The notes beneath the pieces are model-generated. The model was not told the origin of the DNA. It did not search any database and was given only the letters and a program-made list of their open reading frames with translations. A program made the translations under genes and the position numbers. Below are positions 27,344 to 37,694 of a stretch of DNA of 64,000 bases, one piece after another (position 1 is the first letter of the stretch; each line of letters starts with the position of its first letter). Origin of the DNA: Nostoc sp. FACHB-973 (GTDB lineage: Bacteria > Cyanobacteriota > Cyanobacteriia > Cyanobacteriales > Nostocaceae); assembly GCF_014698115.1 (NCBI RefSeq), contig NZ_JACJSJ010000008.1, positions 1 to 64,000 on the forward strand. Direction: 5' to 3'.

Positions 27344-27605
27344 ATGCCAAGTGCATCTTCAAAACGCTACGGGGTGCTTTACGGACTCTGGCTAAAACGG
27401 TTTCTTTGCCTAAACGTTGGCAAGCTTCATACCGATGGCAACCAGAAAAGCCATAATATTGTCCATCTACTTCTAGAACATCTATCGGTTCTTGCTGCCC
27501 AATCTGGGCAATCGATTCCATTAAGGCTTGTACTTTATTTGGATCGTTTGCACGGGGCAACGGGCGTTTAATCTGATTTAATGGAATTTCTTGGACTCTA
27601 ACCAT
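27342..27605 (-). CDS. srx: Sulfiredoxin
   Basis: 87 aa ParB-like fold. The diagnostic motif FSGCHR is present (GFSGCHRYEAC), whose Cys reduces over-oxidised (sulfinic) 2-Cys peroxiredoxins using ATP. The N-terminal pattern IPLNQIKRPLPR is also typical. It is upstream of dps on the same strand, with an STRR block between; co-regulation under peroxide stress is likely but not shown. Confidence 0.92.
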   Translation of the reverse strand: MVRVQEIPLNQIKRPLPRANDPNKVQALMESIAQIGQQEPIDVLEVDGQYYGFSGCHRYEACQRLGKETVLARVRKAPRSVLKMHLA

Positions 27606-27831
27606 AAGGAGTTTATCAATTAGTTCTGTCTTGTGCCTTTAAATAAATCATAATCGTTATGACTTTGTTTTGCAAGTAGTGTTTATTTGGGGCAAAACTG
27701 GTAATGGTATCATTGGAGCACTCATGCGACAAAAAGACCGCGCTACAAAGCAATTAGAAAATCAGCTCCAACGCCGCATTCAGGGGCAAAAGACGCTCAA
27801 GTACTCGCTATCGCTTTGCTATCAGGTAGCC

Positions 27832-29421
27832 ATGAAATTTTCCTTTTGGCGTTTTTCGTACACTGTGATGGCGACATTTAGCCTATTGGGACTGACTGCG
27901 GCATCGGGGCCTGAGAGCAATATTCAGGATGTAGAACTGAAAATTGGGATTGTGCAGCGATTTGGCGCCGAAGCCACAGCGAAACTGCAACTGGAACCGA
28001 CAAAGGGCGATCGCTTAAAGCTAAAATTTCAAACGGGTAACAAGCAGCAAGTTGTGGTTACCAATAAGCCTGTGAAGCTGGAAACAGTTATGCAAGCTTT
28101 ACCCCAGCCAGCAGTTGAAGAAGTGGTAATCTTGGGTACGTACCGCACGTTTGAAACTGCGGAAGACAGTGCAAAAAAATGGCGTTCTCAGGGAATGGAA
28201 GTGGAAATAGCCCAGCCAGAACGCTGGCAGGTTTGGGCGAAACGCGACGTTTACAGCACTCCTTTACTGCGACGCTTGTTGTTGCAGAACATCCAAGCTA
28301 CTAACCAAGAAAAAGTATATCTTGATACTAAGATTACCAAACAAGTACCGCGAGTGAGTTGGGTGGTGGATGGTAAGCGCTACAGTCTAAATCAGTTGGA
28401 AGTCACCACTGATAAAAACTTGATTCGGGTGAATAAAAGCGATAAACCAGAAAATGCTCGTTTGTATGCAGGGCGGCTAAATTTACAGCCAAATGCTTAC
28501 GGTACATATACTTTAGTTAATGAAGTGCCCTTAGAAACTTATTTGCGTGGGGTTGTGCCTTATGAAATAGGCATTGATGCACCAACTACGGCGCTAGAAG
28601 CCCAAGCAATTCTGGCTCGCACTTATGCCTTGAGAAATTTACGTAGATTTGCCGCAGATAACTATCAGTTGTGTGCTGATACTCACTGTCAAGTTTATTA
28701 TGGATTGAATGGAGCAGCTCTTAAAACAGATAAAGCGATCGCTGCAACTAGGGGTAAGGTACTAACTTATAAAAACGAACTAGTAGACGCCTTGTATTCT
28801 TCCACCACTGGTGGCGTCACCGCCTCCTTCAGCGATGTCTGGAATGGTGAAGATCGTCCTTATCTGCGCCCTGTAATCGATGCTGCTACTAATCTTTGGA
28901 ACTTGTCGAAGCAAAGTTTAGCCGATGAAAAGAACTTCCAAAAGTTTATTAATATGCAACAAGGTTTTAATGAAAGTAAGTGGAATATGTTTCGTTGGCG
29001 GAGGGAAACTGGTTTAGAGGATATTATCAAGGATTTACAGAAATTTTTGCTTTCTAAAAATAGCCCTCATGCCAAATTTAAGACAATTCAGGCTATGGCT
29101 GTGGTGAAGCGAAGCCAGAGTGGACGCATCCTCGAACTCGCTGTCAAAACTGATAAAAGCACATTTATTCTCCACAAAGACGAAGTTCGCAGTGCTTTTG
29201 CCGCTCCCACAAGTACACTTTTTTACATAGAACCCTTGAATAAAGGTAAACCAGAACTGTGGGGATACGCCTTTATTGGTGGTGGATTAGGACATGGAGT
29301 CGGCTTGAGTCAAACTGGCGCTCAAAATTTAGCTAAACTTGGTTGGTCGAGTCAGAAAATTCTGCAATTCTACTATCCTGATACTGAGATTAAAATTCTC
29401 AGTCAAGAGATTAAGCTTTAA
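27832..29421 (+). CDS. SpoIID/LytB-domain protein, probably periplasmic
   Basis: From ATG 27832 (529 aa) it opens with a signal-like sequence (MKFSFWRFSYTVMATFSLLG). A SPOR-like stretch follows (about residues 60-130), then the SpoIID domain: VPLETYLRGVVPYEI, ALEAQAILARTYALRN and the C-terminal GHGVGLSQTGAQNLAKLGWSSQKILQFYYP. SpoIID proteins are lytic transglycosylases in sporulators; cyanobacterial members are likely peptidoglycan enzymes. Earlier starts at 27724 and 27670 would put a basic segment before the signal. Confidence 0.88.
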   Translation: MKFSFWRFSYTVMATFSLLGLTAASGPESNIQDVELKIGIVQRFGAEATAKLQLEPTKGDRLKLKFQTGNKQQVVVTNKPVKLETVMQALPQPAVEEVVILGTYRTFETAEDSAKKWRSQGMEVEIAQPERWQVWAKRDVYSTPLLRRLLLQNIQATNQEKVYLDTKITKQVPRVSWVVDGKRYSLNQLEVTTDKNLIRVNKSDKPENARLYAGRLNLQPNAYGTYTLVNEVPLETYLRGVVPYEIGIDAPTTALEAQAILARTYALRNLRRFAADNYQLCADTHCQVYYGLNGAALKTDKAIAATRGKVLTYKNELVDALYSSTTGGVTASFSDVWNGEDRPYLRPVIDAATNLWNLSKQSLADEKNFQKFINMQQGFNESKWNMFRWRRETGLEDIIKDLQKFLLSKNSPHAKFKTIQAMAVVKRSQSGRILELAVKTDKSTFILHKDEVRSAFAAPTSTLFYIEPLNKGKPELWGYAFIGGGLGHGVGLSQTGAQNLAKLGWSSQKILQFYYPDTEIKILSQEIKL

Positions 29422-29590
29422 AGCTAATTAGCACAGCAACTTTAGTCATGAACAAAAAAATCGAGTTGTAAGTTCGCTAATTTATATCCATAAAAACACT
29501 GGCAACGCTTGTTTCAAGGGCAGTTTTAACCGATAAATAAAGTTAGGGAATTAAACTTTTTTATACCCTAACTTCATAAATATGTGAATA

Positions 29591-29628
29591 AAGCAGGAAC
29601 ACAATGAATTTTATGTTCCTGCTTTGTT
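29591..29628 (+). terminator. Intrinsic terminator after the SpoIID gene
   Basis: Stem AAGCAGGAACA / TGTTCCTGCTT with a 12-nt loop, then a T-rich tract. A second, weaker hairpin (AGTTAGGG/CCCTAACT) lies just upstream at about 29540-29573. Confidence 0.7.
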
Positions 29629-29675
29629 ATAAAATTAGGCTTTTTGTCAAACTATGATGAGAAAAGATACATACC

Positions 29676-29990
29676 ATTAGGAGAATATTTCTCGTGAAGT
29701 ACCTATACTGTAGCTTCGGTACAGTATAAGCTTCCTGTGTCACTTGCTGTTGCCATGTTGGGGATATCACAGGGATATTCGGAACTTAACCCGATGATGG
29801 ATTTACACAGCATTTCTGGTCTTTCGACGTTTATCTTCTCAGTGGAAGAACCCAGGCAGGCGGCCGCCTCCCGCAGGCAGTTTAATTGTTTTACGCACAA
29901 CGTCACTTGGGATTTCAGCAATGGCTTACCAGCGGATGACGTTGTGAACATCAGTAACTCTTGCAAGAGATTTTATTGTTGAGAGGCCTA
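29676..29990 (+). ncRNA. Candidate structured RNA region, unrecognised
   Basis: This gap of about 300 bp is GC-richer than its flanks and has strong local pairing: ATACTGTA / TACAGTAT (29705-29712 with 29720-29727) closed by a cUUCGg tetraloop, enclosed by GAAG/CTTC. A palindromic block around GGCGGCCGCC lies at about 29857-29880. The cUUCGg orientation favours the plus strand. Frames on both strands are open but unlike any protein I know. A weak TTGTCA/GATACA promoter pair precedes it (29644-29671). It matches neither tmRNA, RNase P nor SRP RNA that I can see. Confidence 0.3.
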
Positions 29991-29994
29991 ACTT

Positions 29995-30638
<644 letters not shown>

Positions 30639-30647
30639 GTGAGGATC

Positions 30648-31676
30648 ATGTATAATTCAGAGGCAGCTTTGGAAAAAGCAAAAGTGCGTGTAGGTTTGGT
30701 AGGTACTGGATATGCGGCAAAGTTTCGGGCTGAGGCGTTGCTGAATGATGGGCGAATGGGAGAAGGGCAAGCTGCGCGATCGCACTTAGTCGCAGTTGTT
30801 GGTCATACCCCAGAAAAAACCCAATCCTTTGCCGAAGAGTACGAAATTGAAGCGTTAAGTTCTTGGCAACAGCTAGTAGAACGCCGAGATATAGATTTGG
30901 TGGTGATTTCCACTGTGAATCGAGATCATGGGGCGATCGCTCGTGCAGCCCTTACCAACGGCAAACATGTGATTGTCGAGTATCCGCTTTCCTTGGATGT
31001 GACAGAAGCTGAGGAACTCATCGCCTTGGCTAAAGCACAACAAAAACTCTTACACGTTGAACACCTGGAACTTTTAGGTGGTCTGCATCAAGCTTTGAAA
31101 CAAAACTTAGCCAAAATTGGTGAAGTATTTTATGTCCGCTACAGCACCATCAATCCCCAGAATCCTGCACCCCGCAAATGGACTTACAACCACGATCTGT
31201 TCGGTTTTCCGTTAATTGGTGCCCTGTCGCGCCTACATCGTCTCACTGATTTATTTGGTACAGTATTTACTGTTAACTGTCACCAGCGATATTGGGAAAC
31301 AGAATCAGAATATTACCAAAGTTGTTTATGCACTAGTCAAATCTGCTTTAACAGTGGACTTTTAGCCCAAGTAGTCTATGGTAAAGGCGAAACTATTTGG
31401 CAGTCAGAACGTAAGTTTGAAGTTCATGGTGAAAAGGGCGGTTTAATTTTTGATGGCGATACAGGATTTTTCATCCAGCCAGGGGAAACAACATCTATAG
31501 AGATTGGCCCTCGGCAGGGTTTGTTCGCCAAAGACACGATTATGGTATTAGACCATCTTTTTAACGGCACTCCTTTGTATGTTACCCCAGAGGAGAGTTT
31601 GTATACCCTAAAGGTTGCTGATGCTGCCCAAAGAGCAGCACAAACAGGGTTAACTATATTTATGAAAGATATCTAG
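30648..31676 (+). CDS. bvdR: Biliverdin reductase (Gfo/Idh/MocA fold)
   Basis: About 342 aa. N-terminal Rossmann motif VRVGLVGTGYAAKFRAEAL, then the family stretches HVEHLELLGG and EVFYVRYSTI followed by NPAPRKWTY, which match cyanobacterial BvdR as I remember it. It reduces biliverdin IXalpha to bilirubin with NAD(P)H and affects phycobilisome pigment supply. I favour ATG 30648 because it leaves a tail of about 12 residues before the Rossmann strand; GTG 30639 is possible. The map gene follows after 10 bp. Confidence 0.9.
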   Translation: MYNSEAALEKAKVRVGLVGTGYAAKFRAEALLNDGRMGEGQAARSHLVAVVGHTPEKTQSFAEEYEIEALSSWQQLVERRDIDLVVISTVNRDHGAIARAALTNGKHVIVEYPLSLDVTEAEELIALAKAQQKLLHVEHLELLGGLHQALKQNLAKIGEVFYVRYSTINPQNPAPRKWTYNHDLFGFPLIGALSRLHRLTDLFGTVFTVNCHQRYWETESEYYQSCLCTSQICFNSGLLAQVVYGKGETIWQSERKFEVHGEKGGLIFDGDTGFFIQPGETTSIEIGPRQGLFAKDTIMVLDHLFNGTPLYVTPEESLYTLKVADAAQRAAQTGLTIFMKDI

Positions 31677-31686
31677 ACAAAAATTG

Positions 31687-32472
31687 ATGAGAACCGAACT
31701 AATTGTTATTTTATCCCAACGAGAATTAGACAAAATGCGTCAAGCTGGGCGCTTGGCGGCCAAACTTCTACAGCACCTAGAACCAATGGTAAAGCCAGGG
31801 GTTAGCACTCTGGAAATCAATGATGAAGCTGAACGTTGGACACAAGCGCATGGAGCAAAAAGCGCACCCCTTGGTTATAAAGGTTACCCCAAGTCCATTT
31901 GCACCAGTGTAAATGAGGTAATCTGTCACGGCATTCCGAACGCCAAGCAAATCCTCAAGGAAGGTGACATTATTAATATTGATGTGACGCCGATTGTTGA
32001 AGGTTACCACGGCGATACATCTAAAACATTCATTGTGGGTACTCCATCTCCAAAGACGAAAAAGCTGGTGGAGGTGACAGAGGAGTGTTTGCGCTTGGGT
32101 ATTGCTGAAGTCAAACCAGGGGCACGCATTGGTGACATTGGTGCAGCCATTCAAGAATATGCTGAAGGACAAGGCTTTTCTGTGGTGCGAGATTTCGTGG
32201 GACACGGCATCAGTAACATTTTTCACACCGCGCCGGATATTCCCCACTATGGCACACGCGGTAAAGGTAAGCGCCTCAGACCAGGAATGGTTTTTACCAT
32301 CGAGCCAATGATTAACGAAGGAACTTACGAAGTTGAGGTTCTCAGCGATAAATGGACTGCTGTAACTCGCGATCGCAAGCTTTCTGCCCAATTTGAGCAT
32401 ACCTTAGCTGTGACTGAAGATGGCGTTGAAATTCTCACCCTAGCTGAAGGCGAGAATTACTGGGGTGTATGA
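31687..32472 (+). CDS. map: Methionine aminopeptidase, type I
   Basis: About 261 aa, removes N-terminal Met. Metal ligands are visible in order: IDVTPIVEGYHGDTSKTF (two Asp), GHGIS (His), FTIEPM (Glu) and QFEHT (Glu). It lies 10 bp after bvdR, so likely in one transcript. TTG 31684 immediately precedes the ATG. Confidence 0.95.
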   Translation: MRTELIVILSQRELDKMRQAGRLAAKLLQHLEPMVKPGVSTLEINDEAERWTQAHGAKSAPLGYKGYPKSICTSVNEVICHGIPNAKQILKEGDIINIDVTPIVEGYHGDTSKTFIVGTPSPKTKKLVEVTEECLRLGIAEVKPGARIGDIGAAIQEYAEGQGFSVVRDFVGHGISNIFHTAPDIPHYGTRGKGKRLRPGMVFTIEPMINEGTYEVEVLSDKWTAVTRDRKLSAQFEHTLAVTEDGVEILTLAEGENYWGV

Positions 32473-32528
32473 AAAAATTCCTTTCGTTTGGGAGTCTTTG
32501 CTTTTGCTCCTGATTTCTTAGCTGATAA

Positions 32529-33881
32529 CTATCGTCCCAACTTATTAGGAATACCTTCACAACCACCAGGAATAGTATTTCTAGTTTTTTCGCCACCCCA
32601 AGCACAACAGTAGTAACGTGTAGACTCAGACATCCGTTGCACGTTAGTAAAATCAGCTTTTTCCACTACAGCGCCAGTTTGTTCGCCGGTTTGATAATCT
32701 GGTGGTTCGGTGCGACTGCGGGGTGATGCTTTATCCACCACACCGTAGAACAGGCGAACTCCGTTGAGGTCAGCAGCAGTGAGATTGGCATCATATAAAA
32801 TAGTGCGGGAAAGGTTGGCTTTTACTAAGTCACAGCCGGCCAAATTAGCGCGGACAAGATTAGCTTCGCTGAGGTCAGTCCAACGTAAATCAGTACCAGA
32901 AAGGTCTGCTGCTGCCAGTATTACGCCTAAATCGATGACGCGCACACCTTCGAGGCGGTCTTCTGCATATCCGCCAGTACCGTCGAGAATGGCTCTACCT
33001 AATAGACGATCGCGTTTTAGAGGTGACAGCAACTTAGAACGTGAAAGAAAGCGGAGAATTTTGGCTTTACCACTACCATCGACACTGCTTAAAATTGCCG
33101 CAGTGCGTCCTTCAGCGATCGCTCTTTCTTGGGGCCAATCTTCTAATAATCCTTCTTCATCTAATACTAAGTCGGAAACGCCTTGAAAATAGGAATCAAT
33201 TGTTTGCTGCTGGGTGATAATATTTTGCTGAACTGTTAGCATATTTTGCTGAATTGTCAAGTCTTTGGAAATCACGTATTGCCGCCAAGCTACGTAAACA
33301 GCGATGATGGCGATGAGAATTTGTCCCAAAGCGCCAAACCATTCGGCTAGGCTACCAGCAGTTTCCCAGTTAATTTGGCGTCCTAAAGCAAGCAAGCGAT
33401 CGCCTACGCCTGTAAACCGGATCAAGCCGATGATGGCGATTATGAATCCGAAAAAGCCAACAAACAGCGTCCGTTCTTGGGGTGAAAACCACTCGTCAAA
33501 AACTTCTAGGAACCAAGGCAATAATATTGCTAGGGATAACAGTAAAGTCACCAGTGTTCCGACAACGCCGACGATCCAGTTATTCAGGATAACTCCAGTA
33601 AGAGTGGTGGCGATGGCAACAAAGATCAGCAGCAATGCCCTGGGCTTGACTGTGAATTGGTTGCTAATAGTTTGTCTGAAGCCAGAACGAGCTTGTTTGA
33701 GAGCAGTTGTATTTTGGGAAGATTGCAAAGACGAAATAGTTGCTAGGGCTTGTTGTGTCGCTAGTGCTTCTGAGGTGAGATGATTCTCAGTTGCGCCACC
33801 GTCAAAGTCATCTGGTTGCAAGTCGTGTTCTGGGATAGGTTCTGGGGTTGGTAGATTTGAGGAATTGGATTCAATCGTCAT
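32529..33881 (-). CDS. Membrane protein with pentapeptide repeats
   Basis: 450 aa. Three to four hydrophobic segments lie between residues about 80 and 200 (LLLIFVAIATTLTGVILNNWIVGVVGTL and others), then a linker. The C-terminal pentapeptide-repeat domain follows (ADLSGTDLRWTDLSEANLVRANLAGCDLVKANL; A(D/N)LxX pattern, about residues 325-375). The Pro/Thr-rich N-terminus is probably cytoplasmic. Function unknown; these repeats form a beta-helix. Confidence 0.85.
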   Translation of the reverse strand: MTIESNSSNLPTPEPIPEHDLQPDDFDGGATENHLTSEALATQQALATISSLQSSQNTTALKQARSGFRQTISNQFTVKPRALLLIFVAIATTLTGVILNNWIVGVVGTLVTLLLSLAILLPWFLEVFDEWFSPQERTLFVGFFGFIIAIIGLIRFTGVGDRLLALGRQINWETAGSLAEWFGALGQILIAIIAVYVAWRQYVISKDLTIQQNMLTVQQNIITQQQTIDSYFQGVSDLVLDEEGLLEDWPQERAIAEGRTAAILSSVDGSGKAKILRFLSRSKLLSPLKRDRLLGRAILDGTGGYAEDRLEGVRVIDLGVILAAADLSGTDLRWTDLSEANLVRANLAGCDLVKANLSRTILYDANLTAADLNGVRLFYGVVDKASPRSRTEPPDYQTGEQTGAVVEKADFTNVQRMSESTRYYCCAWGGEKTRNTIPGGCEGIPNKLGR

Positions 33882-34180
33882 GTTTTCTATTTTCCCCCAG
33901 CAGACTCAGTTCAACATCTGTTTTATCAGAAATTGTCCGGAGTTCTAGTCAGTGGTGTCAAGTTTATATTTGGTCGCAGAGTTGATTGGCGATCGCTTCA
34001 GCATTAAGTTGGTAAATAAATTGACAATACTGCCTTTCCGGAAAAATCTTTGGCCACAGCGGTCTGGGGATGTTGCAGCGTTATCTGGAGGTTATGCTAG
34101 AGCAGAAGAGAAAAGCAGTTTCTGTAATTGGGTTTTAGTTTTGTTTCGTCCAGCAAATCTTTATAAAAATTATTAGTTAA

Positions 34181-34984
34181 ATGGCGAATCTATCGAGTCT
34201 TGAAAAAGCTAAACTAGAACGTATTTTGGGAATGGCATCAGGTTATGTACTTCGTTATTCTGATAATACGTTCAAAAATCTTATTATTGAAACTACAAAT
34301 ATAGATATATATGAAAATGATAAATATACTACTTTTGGAACTTCCAAAGCAAAGCGACTTAGGTCATTTTGGGATCAAGAATCTAATCATATTGTTGGAA
34401 GACTATTATTAGCTCTTCTGGAACAATATAAGTTTGAAAACAGTCAGAATAGTTTTTATACAAAAACAGAAGACGAACAATCTTTATTTGATCAATGTCT
34501 GAAAATATCTTATAGATTAATGAATGATACAGATATTGAAGACAGTATTAATCAAAACATAGATATTTGTTTTGAAAAAATTCAAAATAGTATAATTGCA
34601 CAAATTGAGCAAGCTAAATTTACAATTTGGATTGCTGTTGCTTGGTTTACAGATAAACAAATATTTGAAAAATTAATTCTTAAAAGAAATGAGGGCTTAA
34701 ATATACAGTTAATTATTTCTAGTGATGAAATAAACGAAAAATCTGGTTTAAATTATATGGAGTTTGAAACTTATAAATTACCAAAAATTGGTAAATATGA
34801 AAATATAATGCACAATAAGTTTTGTATTATAGATTTAAATAAAGTAATTCATGGTTCGTATAACTGGACTAATAAAGCAAAATTTAATTTTGAAACAATT
34901 ACTATTTTATATGGGCGTCAAGAAGCTGAAAAATTTGCAGAACAATTTATTAAATTAAAAATAATCGCTTTGGATTATTCATAA
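34181..34984 (+). CDS. PLD-family nuclease-like protein with possible AbiJ-type N-terminal domain
   Basis: 267 aa, strikingly AT-rich compared with neighbours. The C-terminal half carries one phospholipase D HKD motif (MHNKFCIID, then VIHGSYNWTNKAKFN), as in single-HKD nucleases that act as dimers. The N-terminal part (about 80 aa; LERILGMASGYVLRYSDNTFKNLI, TFGTSKAKRLRSFWDQES) resembles a sensor-like domain I associate with abortive-infection (AbiJ-type) proteins; this is from memory and not confirmed. A stand-alone phage-defence effector is a reasonable guess. The gene stands by itself. Confidence 0.7.
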   Translation: MANLSSLEKAKLERILGMASGYVLRYSDNTFKNLIIETTNIDIYENDKYTTFGTSKAKRLRSFWDQESNHIVGRLLLALLEQYKFENSQNSFYTKTEDEQSLFDQCLKISYRLMNDTDIEDSINQNIDICFEKIQNSIIAQIEQAKFTIWIAVAWFTDKQIFEKLILKRNEGLNIQLIISSDEINEKSGLNYMEFETYKLPKIGKYENIMHNKFCIIDLNKVIHGSYNWTNKAKFNFETITILYGRQEAEKFAEQFIKLKIIALDYS

Positions 34985-35138
34985 AAACCTCTATCTAGCT
35001 TTTGATGTATATAAAAACCTGAATTGAAACATGAGAAAATAAAATGATAAAAACTAGGTATTTATAAGCTTTTTAACCATTTTATATATCACAACTAATT
35101 TAATATTCCTGTATCTGTGAAACTCATTTTTGACTCAA

Positions 35139-37352
35139 CTACAATTTTGACAAAATTTCTGGCAACAACTGACTTGGAACTTTCGATAAAGCTAGATTTT
35201 GTCCCTGTATCCCTAATTCATTATGAAAAGCACGAATAGTTTTCACTAAATAACTAAAGGTTGTTTGATAAGCTTCTGGTTGTTTACCTAATCCATTTAG
35301 AGCTTGTAAATGATGATCTAATGCTACTTCTAGATGTTGGGAACGTGTTGTTTTATCCCCATTAAAAGATTTATCTATTACTAACTGATAATGTGCCAGT
35401 CCCAAGTTATTATGAGAGGCAAGCAAATCAAAACTTAAAGGATTACCGCTCAGGGAATGAGCCAGAGCTATAGCTTCTTCGTAAGCATTAATGCATAATT
35501 GTAGGTATTTTTGTCGTGCTTCTTTAGTTGTTTGAGATAAATTTGCTAAATGCCAATAGGCAGTACCCAAATTATTTTGTGTAGCGGCGCAGGCACTAGG
35601 AACATTAGCTGGGGTACGATATTTTAGAGCTTCGGTATAAACATCAATAGCTAGTTGTAAATTTTCGGCGGGTTGTTCGTATTGTGCCAGATTCCAATAG
35701 GCAGTACCGATGTTGTTTTGAATCATGCCATATTTGAGCGGTTCCTCTTGGGGGTTGTAGTGTACAAGTGCTTGGTTGTAAGCTGCGATCGCCTTCTTTA
35801 AATGCACAATCGGTTGATTATATTGCCCTAAATGCCAGTAAGCAGTACCCAAGTTATTTTGGCAAGCAGCATACTTTAATGAATCCATATCCGCTGTACG
35901 GTAGCTGAGTGCTTCGCTGTAAGCTAAAACTGCTTGTTGCCAATTCTCCGACGGGTGAGAAAAACGAGCTAAATCACCATAAGCAGTCCCTAAATTATTT
36001 TGCACACGGGCGTAAGTTTCTGGATGTGTCTGGGGTGAGATTGTATTTAACGCCAACTGATAAAATTCTATTGCTTGTTCTATATAAGTTTGTCCCTCTT
36101 GAGAATTAGGTGGCGTCCGGGATAACATCCAATAAAGTGTACCCAAATCATTCAAAATATCTGGGATTTGCGGCGAAGTTTCGTCATAGCTAATTGCCTC
36201 TTGATAGGCAATAATTGCCACCATCAAATTTTCTAAAGTTGACTCTCCTTGCTCAATGCGAAGGCGATATAAGTTGCCTAAGCGATGATAAGCTTCTGCT
36301 AGTACTTCCCCAGGAAGTTCCTGTAAATGTAATTCTTCAATCTCCAATAAAATTTGCTGCGGTTGCCAGTAATCTTCTGTATCTTGAATAATCTTGGTGT
36401 TGATTGATGCTAATACTAATTCCGTTAATTCACTGCTAATATGAGATAAAGAAGATAGTAATTGCTGATCGTTTCCACTACCAGATCTAATAGTAGATTC
36501 CTGCTTTTGTGGCAAAGTCTTCGATAAATCTATGATTGGTGCCACAATTTCCTGGGTTTTATCTACGCTATTTGCTTGTGTCTGTGCAGGAAAAGCAGAA
36601 TTATTCTCAAATTTTAATTCGCTAACTGTTGTTTTGAGTTCTGCTTGGCTAACAGATTCATCTAAAATAGAATGCTCAAGATTTCCCACATCCAAACTTC
36701 TGGAATTAGAAAAACGTTCTGGATATCCCGAATTTTGATTTGCTGGTGTGGGTTCTCCGGCAAACACAAATACGCCAGTACGGCAACGCCAAAACTGTGG
36801 TGCTGATTGTTGGATAGCAGACAGCCAAGGACGCGGTATCCACAACAGCAAGTTAGATTCTAAAAATCGACTGGATTCCTGGGTAGAAAAATATTGCTCG
36901 CTCAACCGAAGATAATGCAAAAATAAACGCTGCGTTGCTACTGGTTCCTTGGTTAGCTGCTCCACGCCTACAATCTGAAATGCAGGTATTGGAGAAGGCC
37001 TTCCTGGAGTATCTTTTGATGCCCCAACAATTGGCGGTGGATAATTAGCCAACCATTGATTAATCTGAATTATGGGATTGGGATCGTTTAAATTCAAACG
37101 TAACGTGACTAATCGCGGATAAGCTGGAGTGCTATTTTCTTGGGTATTTGATGGCTGATATAGCACTTGTCCCACAGGATAAGCCAATGTAGAATGCAAA
37201 CGGGCTGCTACTTGGTTTCTCAAGTGTAAATCATCACATACTGCCAAGAAAAGCTGTCGCCGTAAACCAAGACTTAAGGCAAGTTTTAAGCGTTGGTATA
37301 CTTGCCGATTCCAAGTAGAATTGTCGTTGTGTGGAGTATCATTCACGCTCAT
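35139..37352 (-). CDS. Large tetratricopeptide-repeat protein
   Basis: 737 aa. Residues about 1-210 form a domain reminiscent of a degenerate NTPase (LRRQLFLAVCDDLHLRNQVAARL) with no clear P-loop. A disordered stretch follows (about 210-300). From about residue 340 on there are many TPR-like units with the repeated phrase NNLGTAYWHL/NNIGTAYWNL and YxEALxYRT. Likely a scaffold; the partner is unknown. Confidence 0.85.
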   Translation of the reverse strand: MSVNDTPHNDNSTWNRQVYQRLKLALSLGLRRQLFLAVCDDLHLRNQVAARLHSTLAYPVGQVLYQPSNTQENSTPAYPRLVTLRLNLNDPNPIIQINQWLANYPPPIVGASKDTPGRPSPIPAFQIVGVEQLTKEPVATQRLFLHYLRLSEQYFSTQESSRFLESNLLLWIPRPWLSAIQQSAPQFWRCRTGVFVFAGEPTPANQNSGYPERFSNSRSLDVGNLEHSILDESVSQAELKTTVSELKFENNSAFPAQTQANSVDKTQEIVAPIIDLSKTLPQKQESTIRSGSGNDQQLLSSLSHISSELTELVLASINTKIIQDTEDYWQPQQILLEIEELHLQELPGEVLAEAYHRLGNLYRLRIEQGESTLENLMVAIIAYQEAISYDETSPQIPDILNDLGTLYWMLSRTPPNSQEGQTYIEQAIEFYQLALNTISPQTHPETYARVQNNLGTAYGDLARFSHPSENWQQAVLAYSEALSYRTADMDSLKYAACQNNLGTAYWHLGQYNQPIVHLKKAIAAYNQALVHYNPQEEPLKYGMIQNNIGTAYWNLAQYEQPAENLQLAIDVYTEALKYRTPANVPSACAATQNNLGTAYWHLANLSQTTKEARQKYLQLCINAYEEAIALAHSLSGNPLSFDLLASHNNLGLAHYQLVIDKSFNGDKTTRSQHLEVALDHHLQALNGLGKQPEAYQTTFSYLVKTIRAFHNELGIQGQNLALSKVPSQLLPEILSKL

Positions 37353-37468
37353 GGCGGCTAAAGAGCCAAAACACAGTATATATCACCTTTGTGGGTGCAT
37401 CGAAGTCAGCTAAGGGAACTCCAAGAAATAAATTATCCAATTTTGTGGGGGAGCAATGCGATTTTGTG

Positions 37469-37612
37469 AGATGGGGAGGCAGGGGAGGCAGGGGAGGCAG
37501 GGGGAGAGAAAGAAATAAGTGTATTTTGGGATATTTTAGTATAAACAAACAAGATTTTCTCTTCACTCCCCCTGCTCCCCCTGCCTAAGAAAGCTCTTTT
37601 CACGATGATCTC
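37469..37612. repeat. Composite STRR element, copy 2
   Basis: Same order as at 20471-20620: GGGGAGGCAG repeats, GGGGGAGAGAAAGAAATAAG, AT spacer, TTTTCTCTTCACTCCCC, C-rich arm, then TTTTCACGATGATCTC. The middle differs by small indels. It lies just upstream of the TPR gene. Confidence 0.65.
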
Positions 37613-37634
37613 ACTTTTTCGCCTTGCTCTCCTA

Positions 37635-37694
37635 TTGTGGGGTGGGCATCCTGCCCGCCCAGTCCATAGGGCAGGCGAGACGCCCACCCCACAA
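37635..37694. repeat. TTGTGGGGTGGGC palindromic repeat
   Basis: 60-bp imperfect palindrome with perfect 13-bp ends (TTGTGGGGTGGGC and complement) and inner pairable blocks (CCTGCCCGCCC with GGGCAGGCGAGA-like sequence). It is noncoding and typical of small cyanobacterial repeats. Confidence 0.65.

Noticed and set aside
29703-29982. Opposed 81- and 87-codon frames downstream of petF
   Set aside because: Neither looks like a protein and the region has strong RNA-like pairing; listed as a candidate RNA instead.
33952-34176. Plus-strand 74-codon frame before the PLD gene
   Set aside because: No ribosome binding site and no protein-like pattern.
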